From Musa acuminata AAA Group (lineage: Eukaryota > Streptophyta > Magnoliopsida > Zingiberales > Musaceae), in the NCBI RefSeq assembly GCF_036884655.1, contig NC_088339.1, positions 24,323,501 to 24,387,500 on the forward strand: 64,000 nucleotides of DNA, written 5' to 3'. Position numbers and translations under genes: made by a program. The notes under the pieces are model-generated. The model did not search any database and was not told the DNA's origin. It was given only the letters and a program-made list of their open reading frames with translations. This document shows positions 1 through 9,249 of this stretch, piece after piece (the first letter of the stretch is position 1; each line of letters opens with the position of its first letter).

Positions 1-200
1 GATGCCTTCGCATGAACTATTTGAGATATTAACATTAAATGAGTTCTTTAATTTATTCTTTTAAGTCACGGCCAAAATGACTTCACCTGTTAACCCGTCA
101 TCGACAAACACAACAGCTTGAAATCTTCCGCCATTTCGTGCGACGCATCCGTCCACGACGGCAATGCAAATGTGGGAACGTTAAACCACGTTTTGTCGTC

Positions 201-362
201 CGTCAAAATGTTGTGAAGACGAGGAACGAATCTGATCAAGTAAACAGCCGCGGTTTGAACGAGAATAAGAGTCTCCGGAGCGAAGGCGATACTTTGAATC
301 GACTTCAAACCCATGCAGACCACACAGGACGGTGATCGACGGCGATGCGGTGTATATATATA
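201..362 (+). promoter_or_regulatory. Promoter of first secreted-peptide gene
   Basis: A TATA stretch (TATATATATA, 353-362) lies 109 bp before the ATG at 462. Upstream are ACAGCCGCG (244-252), close to ERF-type GCC boxes, and CGTCAAA (201-207), which holds the GTCAA core of a W-box on the complementary strand. The same three blocks occur in the same order and similar spacing before the second peptide gene. Binding by ERF or WRKY factors is inference. Confidence 0.5.
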
Positions 363-461
363 CGTATGCTCTCAGCCCATTCACGCACACCAACCTTTGC
401 TTCATTCATTCATCCTCGTAGTGATAACCCATCTTTCTTGGATCCTCTGCTTTGATCGACC

Positions 462-677
462 ATGGCCACCGCGTCCACGCAGCTGTTGCTGTTCCTCCTG
501 CTGGTTTCGAGCAGCTTGCAGCCTCTCACTGCGGCGAGGGCAATGGAGGGAGACGAGTGGTGGCGGGAGCAGGGCGGCCTATTGCTGGGGTCTCTGCAAC
601 AAGGCCCGGTGCCGCCATCGGGACCTTCGTGTTGCACCCACAACCCTAAACCCACGACCTGCACTCTTTGCCCGTGA
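462..677 (+). CDS. Small secreted Cys-rich peptide precursor, CTNIP/SCREW-like (copy 1)
   Basis: Intronless 71-aa precursor starting at an ATG in a CCATGG context. Residues 1 to about 25 form a signal peptide with a leucine-rich core ending near Ala-Arg. A variable acidic stretch with a double Trp follows, then the conserved C-terminus containing GPVPPSGPSCCTH and the cysteine pattern CC-x8-C-x2-C. This layout (signal peptide, variable region, conserved C-terminal peptide) is that of a plant peptide hormone. The Pro-Ser-Gly-Pro-Ser plus Cys-Thr-x-x-Pro arrangement resembles CTNIP/SCREW phytocytokines, which are sensed by the receptor kinase HSL3/NUT in Arabidopsis. IDA/PIP-like peptides share the PxPPSGPS part but lack cysteines. 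A paralogue lies 1.5 kb downstream. Family assignment is from memory of the motif. Confidence 0.7.
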   Translation: MATASTQLLLFLLLVSSSLQPLTAARAMEGDEWWREQGGLLLGSLQQGPVPPSGPSCCTHNPKPTTCTLCP

Positions 678-1745
678 TGCAATGAGATGATAGCCATTGC
701 TGCATGCATGTTCTCCAAACCATGGCGAGGATCAACTTTCGTCATTGTTTCTGGGTGCAACTCTTGAGATTATCTTATTGTTTTGATAGAACTTACTTGA
801 TAATGTCACATAATAATGTATCCTCAGCGATTGGTGCATCTCTAATAAAATTCCCTTGCAGCTTTCTCGTGTCCGTACTCTGTTCAAGGAATTTAACTTG
901 TCTTCCTATATCTATATGATAATTAAAAATTGAAATTGTAAAAGATCATGACACCTTCGCATAAGACATGAAGTTAAGTGACGAGCATCGGAGTCACTTC
1001 ACAGAAATGGGTGCTGCAATTTGACAGCTAAATAAAATATTCCTCCATTTTGACCCTCTCCACTGGTCGAGTCGAGTGATCATATTAACTCATGCCGACA
1101 AATCCATTCAACCTGGCGCATAAATATTTGGTTGGATTCAAATTGACCTTTGAGTTGATGCATATCATCACGTAAGCATCCTCAATTTCATTCTAACAAA
1201 ATAATGCTTTTGCCCTCAAATCCATGATTTATATCGTCCTCAATTTCATCCTAACAAAATATTGCTAATGCCCTCAAATTCATGATTTATATCCTATTAA
1301 CTCAATAATTGATTCGGAGTCAATGAGTTCTTCTTCTACATTTGTCTTAGTTTAATCTCGATCGACACGTTTGTCCAACTCTAGAGATACAAAATTCTTC
1401 ACAACTATGTCATGAGCATTTTCGATAATGTCCCTTTATTACTTTGGTTAGTCTTGGGTTTGGAGTATTTGGCTGAGGTATGGATTAATATTAAAAATTA
1501 TACCTAAGGAGCCTATTTGTAGTGGACTCATAGGATGCTTGCTACATACGTTCATTTATATACATACATACCTATGGAGCCTTTTTTGGGTATATATATA
1601 TACACGTACACTAACCTATGATCCAACATACGTTCATATATATATGATCCTTTATAATCTAAAAGCTACTGTAGATACCATTATAATCTAAAAGCTTCGG
1701 TTGATCTAATTACCCATCAACATGCCATTATAACGATACCATTAT
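678..1745. other. Spacer between the two peptide genes
   Basis: No coding sequence recognised. It is AT-rich and contains the 3' UTR of the first peptide gene and a 58-bp direct tandem duplication at 1180-1295. A smaller repeated phrase (TATAATCTAAAAGCT) occurs near 1650-1695. Confidence 0.6.
1180..1295. repeat. 58-bp tandem duplication (2 copies)
   Basis: Two adjacent copies with period 58, each starting CCTCAATTTCAT and ending near ATGATTTATATC, differ at a few positions. It lies in the spacer between the peptide genes and has no evident function. Confidence 0.75.
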
Positions 1746-1904
1746 CGTCAAACGTAAAGATGGGAAACAAACCTTAAAGCGGACAGCCGCGTTTCGGATG
1801 GAGTCTCGAAGGGGTTATAAACGATGAGTTAGACTTCGGTATGGTACAATGCACGACATGCGACCATTCCTGTGAAGCCTGGCGTTGCGATGCTCTATAT
1901 ATAT
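1746..1904 (+). promoter_or_regulatory. Promoter of second secreted-peptide gene
   Basis: CGTCAAA (1746-1752), ACAGCCGCG (1783-1791) and a TATA stretch (1896-1904) lie 255, 218 and 105 bp before the ATG at 2001. In copy 1 the corresponding distances are 261, 218 and 109 bp. The shared order suggests the duplication carried about 260 bp of promoter and that these blocks were kept. Confidence 0.5.
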
Positions 1905-2000
1905 TGGCCTCACCACATCTTCGTCTTCATAATAACCCAATTATATCCTTCTTGGTAATTAATTGGTATCAGACACCATCGTCTGGCTCGGTTCTTAGTG

Positions 2001-2216
2001 ATGGCCATGGCGTCCATGCAGCTGTTGATGCTTCTGCTACTGCTGTCGACGTTGCAGCCTCCGATGGCAGCTGCGAGGCCGATGGAAGAAGAGTGGTGGC
2101 GTGCGCAGGGCGGCAGCCTGTTGACGGAGTCTCTGCCGGTAGGGCCGGTGCCGCCGTCCGGACCTTCGTGCTGCACGCATGACCCCGACACCGGAAGCTG
2201 CTCATCTTGTCCGTGA
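2001..2216 (+). CDS. Small secreted Cys-rich peptide precursor, CTNIP/SCREW-like (copy 2)
   Basis: Intronless 71-aa precursor, the same length as copy 1. The first ATG of the frame is at 2001; a second in-frame ATG at 2007 is also possible. It has a Met/Leu-rich signal peptide to about residue 25, then a segment with EEWWRAQGG (copy 1 has DEWWREQGG), then GPVPPSGPSCCTH and the same CC-x8-C-x2-C spacing. The C-terminal 12-13 residues before the second half of the Cys motif are nearly identical between copies, whereas the region before them and the last residues vary. That is the conservation expected of a processed ligand. Probably a tandem duplicate of the gene at 462-677 with the same type of extracellular signalling role (inferred). 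Confidence 0.7.
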   Translation: MAMASMQLLMLLLLLSTLQPPMAAARPMEEEWWRAQGGSLLTESLPVGPVPPSGPSCCTHDPDTGSCSSCP

Positions 2217-2470
2217 AACGATAAGACCGTCGGCCGATGATGTTGGCTGCCGCATGCATCCTCACCAAACCGTGCATGCAAACCCAGCAAAGAAGTTTAT
2301 ATTACGTACTATTCTTCTCGGTGATCGACAGATATGTTTGTTTCCAAAAAAATTTCCATTATTTTCGGCTTTATTGTTGTTTCTTATTGAGCATCTTCAC
2401 TTCGCACTAAAATCGAATGACACTCTGCCTGGTGAAACAAATCACATTATTTGATTTAGGTGGCTTAAGT

Positions 2471-2897
2471 TATTAGTTTGGCAAGTCGCATAGTCCTACA
2501 TCGGGAAAATTAAACTTGTTATCTCCTATTGGAACTATAAATAAGGGCTTGAGCTTTGAAGTCAGATGCACCACAAGTGGCACCACAAGAAAAATCTAAG
2601 TGTTTGCTTTGGGTTTAAATCCACACCCAGTTAAATAGTTTGGGTTTATACTTTGAGATTTTCTTGTTTAGTATTTTCGGATGTTTTATGGCCTAGGAAC
2701 ATCTTCCTAAGGCATTTGTAATTGTCCCTTTTATAGTAGTGATTTGCTCCTCTTTCGTCCGTGGATGTAGGTCAAAGTCAATTGACCGAACCATGTAAAT
2801 TTGGTGTTCTTGTCGCTTCTTTTATTCTTCCGCTTTATTGTATTTGTTGGGTTGCCAAAATTACTCTTTGGTAAATATCCTGAGGCTAGCTCTAACA
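2471..2897 (+). repeat. 5' LTR of copia element
   Basis: 427 bp, directly repeated at 5678-6104. It contains the promoter-like ACTATAAATAAGGG near 2542-2555. The first dinucleotide is TA instead of TG. Confidence 0.95.
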
Positions 2898-2937
2898 AAC
2901 TAGTATCAGAGCCTGGTTTCGGGATCTTTTGGCAACG

Positions 2938-3657
2938 ATGATAATAATAAAGATTGTTGTCGAGAAATTCGATAGAAATGTCAACTTCGGCATTTGGCAA
3001 CTCAAGATGGAGGCCATTCTGGTTCAAGATGGAGTTGATTTAGCACTACAGGGGGCCGAGAACATTCCAGATGATATGTCAAAAGAAGAGCTTGCGGGTA
3101 TGGATAAGAAGGCCCGATCAAGCATCATTCTAAATCTCTCTGACGAGGTTTTACGGGAGGTAGCTACGGAGACTACGGCTAAGAGCATGTGGGACAAGCT
3201 TAAAGTCTTGTACCTGAAGAGGACAATGGAGAATCGTCTGTACTTGAAGCAGAGTTTATATATGCTTCGGATGACTGAAGGTACATCTATACTCTCATAT
3301 CTTGATAAGTTTGATTCTTTGGTTATGGATTTGGAGAATATATATGCAAAAATTGATGATGAGGATAAGGCTTTGTTACTCTTGTGTTCTCTTTCCCAAT
3401 CTTTTAAGCATTTTCGTGATACTTTGATTTATGGAAAAGAAACAGTTTCGTATCAAGAAATTAAATCTGCACTGAAATCTAAGGAGTAGATAGACAGGAA
3501 TATCACTGGGGAAAGTAGAGGGAATCAGGCTGAAGGTCTGGTTGTTAGGGGGAGAATGAATAAAAGAGAATTTGACAGTAGTAGATCTAAATCCAGGCAT
3601 AGGAATTTGGAATGTAGATATTGTCATAAAATGGGGCACATTAAGACTGATTGCTTT
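2938..3657 (+). pseudogene. Copia gag remnant (UBN2-type with zinc knuckle)
   Basis: An ATG at 2938 opens 183 codons of copia Gag capsid-like sequence up to a TAG at 3487. The same frame continues beyond it as recognisable Gag, including a CCHC zinc knuckle (CRYCHKMGHIKTDC) at about 3610-3651, then a TAA at 3679. The TAG therefore looks like a nonsense mutation inside gag rather than the natural end. Gag packages the element RNA into virus-like particles, so this copy would make only a truncated capsid protein. Confidence 0.85.
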
Positions 3658-3780
3658 AAATTGAAAAATAAATTAAAGTAAAAGGGAAAACTTGTTGAGA
3701 AAACTACTGAGTTCGCTGAAGCTAGTGTAGCATCTGATGAGAATATTGAAAATATTTTCTTTGCTACTGATGACAGGACG

Positions 3781-4987
3781 ATGTCTAAAAATGAATGGAT
3801 TTTAGATTCGGGTTGTTCTTATCACATGTGTCCCAATAGGGATTTGTTTTCCACATATGAATCTTGTAATGGTGGAATTGTTTTGATTGACAATAATGCC
3901 GCATGTGATGTTGTTGGTAGAGGCACAATCCGAATTAAAATGCATGATGGTATTGTGAGGACGCTCACTAATGTTAGACATGTTCCTGATTTAAAAAAGA
4001 ATCTCATCTCTTTAGGCACCCTAGAGGCCCTTGGGTGTAAATACACAGCTGAAGGTGGAGTTATGAAAGTTTCTAGAAGTGCTCTTGTTGTTATGAAAGC
4101 TTGCAGGTCTGGTAGCTTATATATTTTGTAGGGAACTACTGTCACAAGCTCAGTTGCAGTGTCGTCATCATCATTGTCTGATTCTGACATCACCAAATTA
4201 TGGCATGTGCGTTTGGGTCATATGAGCGAAAAATGTTTGAGCATATTGAGCAAAAGAGGTCTACTTTGCGGAGAGTACAAGGCTACTGGACTTTTGTGAA
4301 CACTACATTTTTGGAAAGCAGAAAAGAGTCAGCTTCACTTCTCCGGCAGTTCACAAAACGAAAGGTACTCTTGACTATATTCATTCAGACCTTTGGGGTC
4401 CAGCTCATGTTCAGTCTAAGGGTGGTGCTAGGTATATGTTGACTTTCATTGATGATTATTCCAGGAAAGTTTGGGTTTATTTTTTGAAGTATAAAAATGA
4501 TGTTTTTCTAACCTTTAAACAATGGAAGGATTTGATTGAGAAGCAAACATGTAAACAGATTAAGCGGCTTCGAACAGATAATGACATGGAATTTTGTGAA
4601 GGTGACTTTAATGAATTTTGTAAAAATGAAGGAATCGTTCGGCATCGCACTGTTAGGATGACGCCTCAGCAAAATGGTGTGGCCGAACGTATGAACAGAA
4701 CACTATTGGAGAGAGCAAGGTGTATGATCTCAAATGCAGGGTTGACAAAGGACTTTTGGGCAGAGGCGATTAATATGGCCTATTACGTTGTTAACCGCGC
4801 TCCTTCTGCAGCACTTAACTTTAAAACTCCAGAGGAAGTTTGGTCAGGTACTCCTGCTGATTACTCTGATTTAAAATTTTTTGGGTGTCCAGCATACATG
4901 CATGTAAATGAAGGAAAATTAGAGCCTCGAGCTAAAAAGTGCATTTTCCTAGGGTATGCTTCTGGGGTGAAAGGATACAGATTATAG
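3781..4987 (+). pseudogene. Copia protease / GAG-pre-integrase / integrase remnant
   Basis: The protease region holds the aspartic motif DSGC (near 3808) and ends at a TAG at 4129. The GAG-pre-integrase motif [10 protein letters not shown] starts at about 4201 in a different frame from the integrase that follows, so there is a frameshift near 4250-4280. The integrase frame is open from about 4283 to 4987: SDLWGP, RTDND and VAERMNRT carry the D, D and E residues, and exactly 35 residues separate the second D from E (DD35E). It ends at a TAG at 4985. Catalytic residues are visible but the polyprotein is interrupted at least three times. Confidence 0.9.
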
Positions 4988-5050
4988 TGTTCTGATTCCA
5001 AATCCCCAAAATTTGTAATCAGTAGAGATGTTACTTTTAATGAATTATCT

Positions 5051-5611
5051 ATGTTATCTTCTAAAGAGGATTCTACTAGTTGTATAAATGATAGTGCGCA
5101 GAAGCAAGTGGAGCTTGAGATTGGTAGGTCTAATTCTTTTCAGTCGAACTCTTCTACTCAAAGAATACCAGTAGATGGTCCTGAGTCTACTGACGAAGTT
5201 GCTCCAGAGGAAGAGCAATATTCCGTAGCCAAGGATAAACCACGGAGAGATATTCGACCACCACAAAGATATGCAAATTTGGTTGCATATGCTTTGTCTG
5301 TTGTAGAAGAAACAAGTGAAGTTGGTGAGCCTACTTCCTACTCATATACAGTTTCTTGTGATAATTCCGCTAAGTGGTTGATCGCGATGAATGAAGAAAT
5401 TGAATCTCTCCATCGGAATAGAACTTGGGATCTTGTGAAGCCGCCTTCTGGTAAGAAAATTGTTGGATGCAAATGGGATATCATTGCTGAGGGAAAGGTC
5501 CTTGTTCAGAAAATTCATACGAAGGACAATCCTGTTGATATGCTTACGAAGCCTCTTTCGGTTTATAAGTTCAAGCAGTGCTTGGACTTGGTTGGTGTTC
5601 ATTGTTGGTGA
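5051..5611 (+). pseudogene. Copia RT/RNase H remnant joined by a large internal deletion
   Basis: This 186-codon frame carries the linker after integrase and the very start of reverse transcriptase (AMNEEIESLHRNRTWDLV, then GCKW near 5464-5475). It passes without frame change into the extreme C-terminal end of copia RNase H (HTKDNPVDMLTKPL near 5514-5555). All RT catalytic motifs, including the YVDD box, and nearly all of RNase H are absent. The junction at about 5476 marks the deletion, roughly 1.5-2 kb by comparison with typical copia pol length. Confidence 0.88.
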
Positions 5612-5677
5612 TTGCCCGTTGGGACTTTTATGAAGAAGGTGGAGCAAGTTTTGTTGGGACATGTCAAGGTGGAGATT

Positions 5678-6104
5678 TGTTAGTTTGGCAAGTCTCATAG
5701 TCCCACATCGGGAAAATTAAACTTGTTATCTCCTATTGGAACTATAAATAAGGGCCTGAGCTTTGAAGTCAGATGCACCACAAGTGGCACCACAAGAAAA
5801 ACCTAAGTGTTTGCTTTGGGTTTAAGTCCACACTCAGTTAAATAGTTTGAGCTTATACTTTGGGTTTTTCTTGTTTAGTATTTTTGGGTGTTTTATGGCT
5901 TAGGAACATCTTCCTAAGGCATTTGTAATTGTCCCTTTTATAATAGTGATTTGCTCCTCTTTCATCCGTGGATGTATGTCAAAGTCAATTGACCGAACCA
6001 CGTAAATCTGGTATTCTTATCGTTTTTTTTATTCTTCCGCTTTATTATATTTGTTGGGTTGCCAAATTTACCCTTTGGTAAATATCCTGAGACTAGCTCT
6101 AACA
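5678..6104 (+). repeat. 3' LTR of copia element
   Basis: 427 bp with intact TGTTAG start and CTAACA end, preceded by the purine tract. Differences from the 5' LTR are mostly transitions, as expected from methylation-driven decay. Confidence 0.95.
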
Positions 6105-6109
6105 TAAGT

Positions 6110-6548
6110 AGCATTCCCTATTATCCATTGCACTCCAAGAATTAGTTGTATTGCAAATACAGGAACAAGAATTAGAACATCAGATTTCATTAGACTAAGA
6201 GGGGAAATCCAAACCTTTAATAACACAGCTTCCAACAATGTTGAAGCTACTTATATCTTCTAATCCAACCAAACATTTCATAGATTGCCAATAGCTGAAA
6301 CTAAATTGCAAAGAGGGGTAATCTTTGTCGATATGCATACAACAGAACAACATGTAATTGGTATTCAAGTTGCATGTTCCATTCTTCGGTGGATCACCAC
6401 AACGCTACACTTTCTATATTCACAACATGCTACCTCATGTTATCAACTACTGTGAGTTTTATCTTTCTCGACATTGTACACATGCTGATCTTCTGTCTAT
6501 TACTGGCACCAGATGCCTTAACAGCCGGCACCGTGATAATAAACTTTC
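6110..6548. other. Former 3' UTR / flank of the BLH pseudogene
   Basis: No coding sequence recognised. On the minus strand it follows directly after the TAA of the BLH pseudogene, so it is probably its former 3' UTR and downstream flank. The copia element sits just beyond. Confidence 0.5.
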
Positions 6549-6757
6549 TTACGCTGCAACATCATGAAACAGGTACGATCGGTCTCCCACATTTGCATAA
6601 TTGTACTTGGCTGTGCCGGCACCACCGACAGCAGGAGCAGCTGCACCATAAATGGATTCCCATTGAATCCCAAGAAAGCTCTGCTGATTGTTAGATGCAG
6701 GAAGCTCACCGTTAGAGTGTTGTACTCTCAGTGGCAGAGACACCCCACTACTCGCAT

Positions 6758-7055
6758 TGTTACGGACTTAGCTAGTTTTGCTTAAGTCGTGTGGCACCCT
6801 TGCGTGTCCGTCCACAAAGATCAACCTCCCCGAAACCTTCCATGGTCCTTTAGGATCTACAAAAGAGAAAACGGATTAGAAAAAACACCTCACTCGGGAT
6901 CCACAAGCAAAAGAAGGCCACCAAACCCAACTAAAATGGGGCTTTTAAGCCTTCGACCGTCCCTCTACATATTGTACAAAGCATGAACAAACCAAAAGAC
7001 ACAGACATACATAAGTATTACATCAAACATCCTGTTTAGAATTTTGTCTGTGACA
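6758..7055 (-). repeat. 3' LTR of the LARD-like element (149 bp shorter)
   Basis: It matches 12197-12643 from end to end except for the stretch at about 12353-12505, which it lacks. Beside it, 7053-7110 contains two copies of a 26-bp unit (CATTCTCCCCCACTTATTCC and its repeat), so the polypurine tract is duplicated. Confidence 0.85.
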
Positions 7056-7751
7056 TTCTCCCCCACTTATTCCTTCGACATCCTCCCCCACTTATTCCTT
7101 CGACATCCTCGTCGAAGCCTTTGCCAACACTGCAACTCCTTGCCTTTGCTAAGTCTTCAATCTTCAATCTTCTGCTACAGCTGCAATGTGCCCCTTGGCT
7201 CCTAGCTGCTCTCCGCTGCTGTTTTTGAGTAGTCGAACCTTTGATCCGCTATGCTGCTTCAACTCGCCAATGACTCTGACTCTAGTGTGGGGTTGACTGA
7301 GTTGTGTTCATCCCTGTTGATTCCTGCGGATCCTCCGAATGAAGGAAAAAACCATCCTTACTATGCGTTAGTCTCTCAAATGCCTCATGTTACTTGAACT
7401 CGGTGGATGCTTGTTGGAGCTTTAACGAGTATCGCCTCGTAAACTTTCAAAGTTTTGGGTCTTTCCTCCACAAAATTTATCCATTGACTCTTCTTTCATT
7501 TAGTTGTCACTTCTAAGTAGATTCACATCACTTCCACTTTCGATTGACATTCTATTGGGAAATAAAACGGATAATCTACTCTTAGTAGCACTAATCACCA
7601 TTAGTGAGGATTTGACAACTATTATCTTCTATTATCTTCGAAGGGTCTTTGAACCTATGCAGAGCTCCTCTGTTGGATAGATAAGAGAATTGGGATACTC
7701 GGTTTCGTCCATTCTCTTAAGAGTTGAGAAGGCAATGGTTAATGACCTTCA

Positions 7752-9244
7752 TGCTAGTCATAGGTGCCCAGCAAGCCAATCACGTAAGTGATGGCACGTG
7801 TGACTTGATACAGAATCTTTTTGCTTATTATATTTTGGCGTATATCACTTTATAACTATTGCATAAATGCATACATATATTGTGATGTCCTTGGATTTGT
7901 GCAATGGGAATCAGATCGTGATGAGATCACGATAATGAGATCGATTCACCTTTAAACATATATCCTAAATAATCCCGGTCATAGGTTACTCGAGAGGGAC
8001 ATCGTGATAACCGGACAGACAGGTGTGCTGTATACCCGTCCATATGATGGATGCAGCTGGTCTCATAGCTGCTCGTGTAGGGACACTAGGGATACAGTAC
8101 AGGTGCTCATTGGAGAATGAGTTCACTGATTGATCCGCTTATGGAATGCTGGATGGTTGATGATGCCTTATTGTCAGACAGCAATTCCGTAGTCCTAGTG
8201 GTGTATCTGGTCCTTAGACTTGAGACACCAAGGATGTCCTGTATGAGTGCTCCACTCTTTGATACCAGACTTATAGGTTTGGCTGTCCCAGATCTAGTAC
8301 AACTGGTCATTGGGAGTGGTAGTCGACCTTACGAGGGCTATTGAGTGTCGATAGAGGATCATCCACTCTCGGCGTCATGAGAGGAATATCCCATGTGTTC
8401 TTGCTCAGACAAATCCCTGGCTAGGGTCATTCGGGTTGAGAGAGAAAGAGTTCTCCGGGAGAATCCGATTAGAGCGAGACTCGAGTAGAAACCGTATGGG
8501 TCTGACAACACCATGCTCGATATACGGTCTCTGGGATATTAGATGGATGAGGGATTATAGGTACACAGTAACTGATGACTGACATGTCCAATGGATTGGA
8601 TTCCCCTGTATCGTCTGGGGACTACGGCGTAGTGGCCTAGTACTTCCGTAGTCGATGAGTCAAGTGAATTATTACATAGATAATAATTCACTGAGTTAGA
8701 AGGAGTTCTGACAGGTATGACTCACGGCCAGCTCGATATTGGGCCTAGAGGGTCACACACATATGGTAGGCATTGCGATGAGTAGAGGTTCGGATATGAG
8801 ATATCCGACGGAGCCCTTGTCTTATTGGATGCAGATCCAATACCCACTAGGGGAGGACCCATTAGGGTTTGACAGGGGACCTTTATAAATAGGAGGGATT
8901 CAGAGCCTCATAGGCTAGAGCCTTTGCTTGTCTTTCCTATTCTTCTCTTCCTCTCCACCTCAGAGCAAGCCTGGAGTCTTGAGGAGCGTCATCGCAACCC
9001 TGCTGTGTGGATCACCGCTAGAGAGGAGGACGCTTGACCTCCTTCACCCTCTCCTAAGGATCTGTAAGGAAACAGGGATATACGATCTCCCTAGGTAACA
9101 CAATCTACTCTATACGCAGTTTTATGTTTCGCGGATTTTTCGCACCAATCTTCGCATGACGACGAACATCTTTTTGGGAATCGGGGATTTTGTTTTCTTG
9201 TTCTTCCGCTGCGCATATGATGTCGCCCCCAAGATTTCCCAACA
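7752..9244 (+). mobile_element. Solo LTR (copia/SIRE-like, 1493 bp) nested in the LARD
   Basis: It begins TGCTAG and ends CCAACA, and is flanked by the perfect 5-bp duplication CTTCA at 7747-7751 and 9245-9249. A TATA-type promoter (TTTATAAATAGGAGG) lies near 8882-8896, in the right place for an LTR. No internal region or second LTR is present, so it is the product of LTR-LTR recombination. The long LTR type resembles SIRE/Maximus copia LTRs that I associate with banana (from memory). Confidence 0.8.
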
Positions 9245-9249
9245 CTTCA

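Larger units (their letters stand above)
2466..6109 (+). mobile_element. Ty1/copia LTR retrotransposon, internally deleted
   Basis: Complete insertion bounded by the 5-bp target duplication TAAGT (2466-2470 and 6105-6109). The LTRs (2471-2897, 5678-6104) are 427 bp each, with terminal TGTTAG/CTAACA (5' copy mutated to TATTAG). The primer-binding site at 2901-2912 matches the Met-tRNA type TGGTATCAGAGC with one mismatch, and a polypurine tract (AAGGTGGAGA) precedes the 3' LTR. Internal order is gag, protease, integrase, RT remnant, typical of copia. Counting by eye gives about 27 differences between LTRs (about 6%), so insertion is not recent. The element is non-autonomous because most reverse transcriptase and RNase H is missing. 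Confidence 0.95.

Noticed and set aside
462..677. Assignment to the IDA or PIP peptide families
   Set aside because: The PVPPSGPS part fits, but the cysteines and Cys-Thr-x-x-Pro arrangement do not occur in IDA/PIP; CTNIP/SCREW-like fits better, though not proven.
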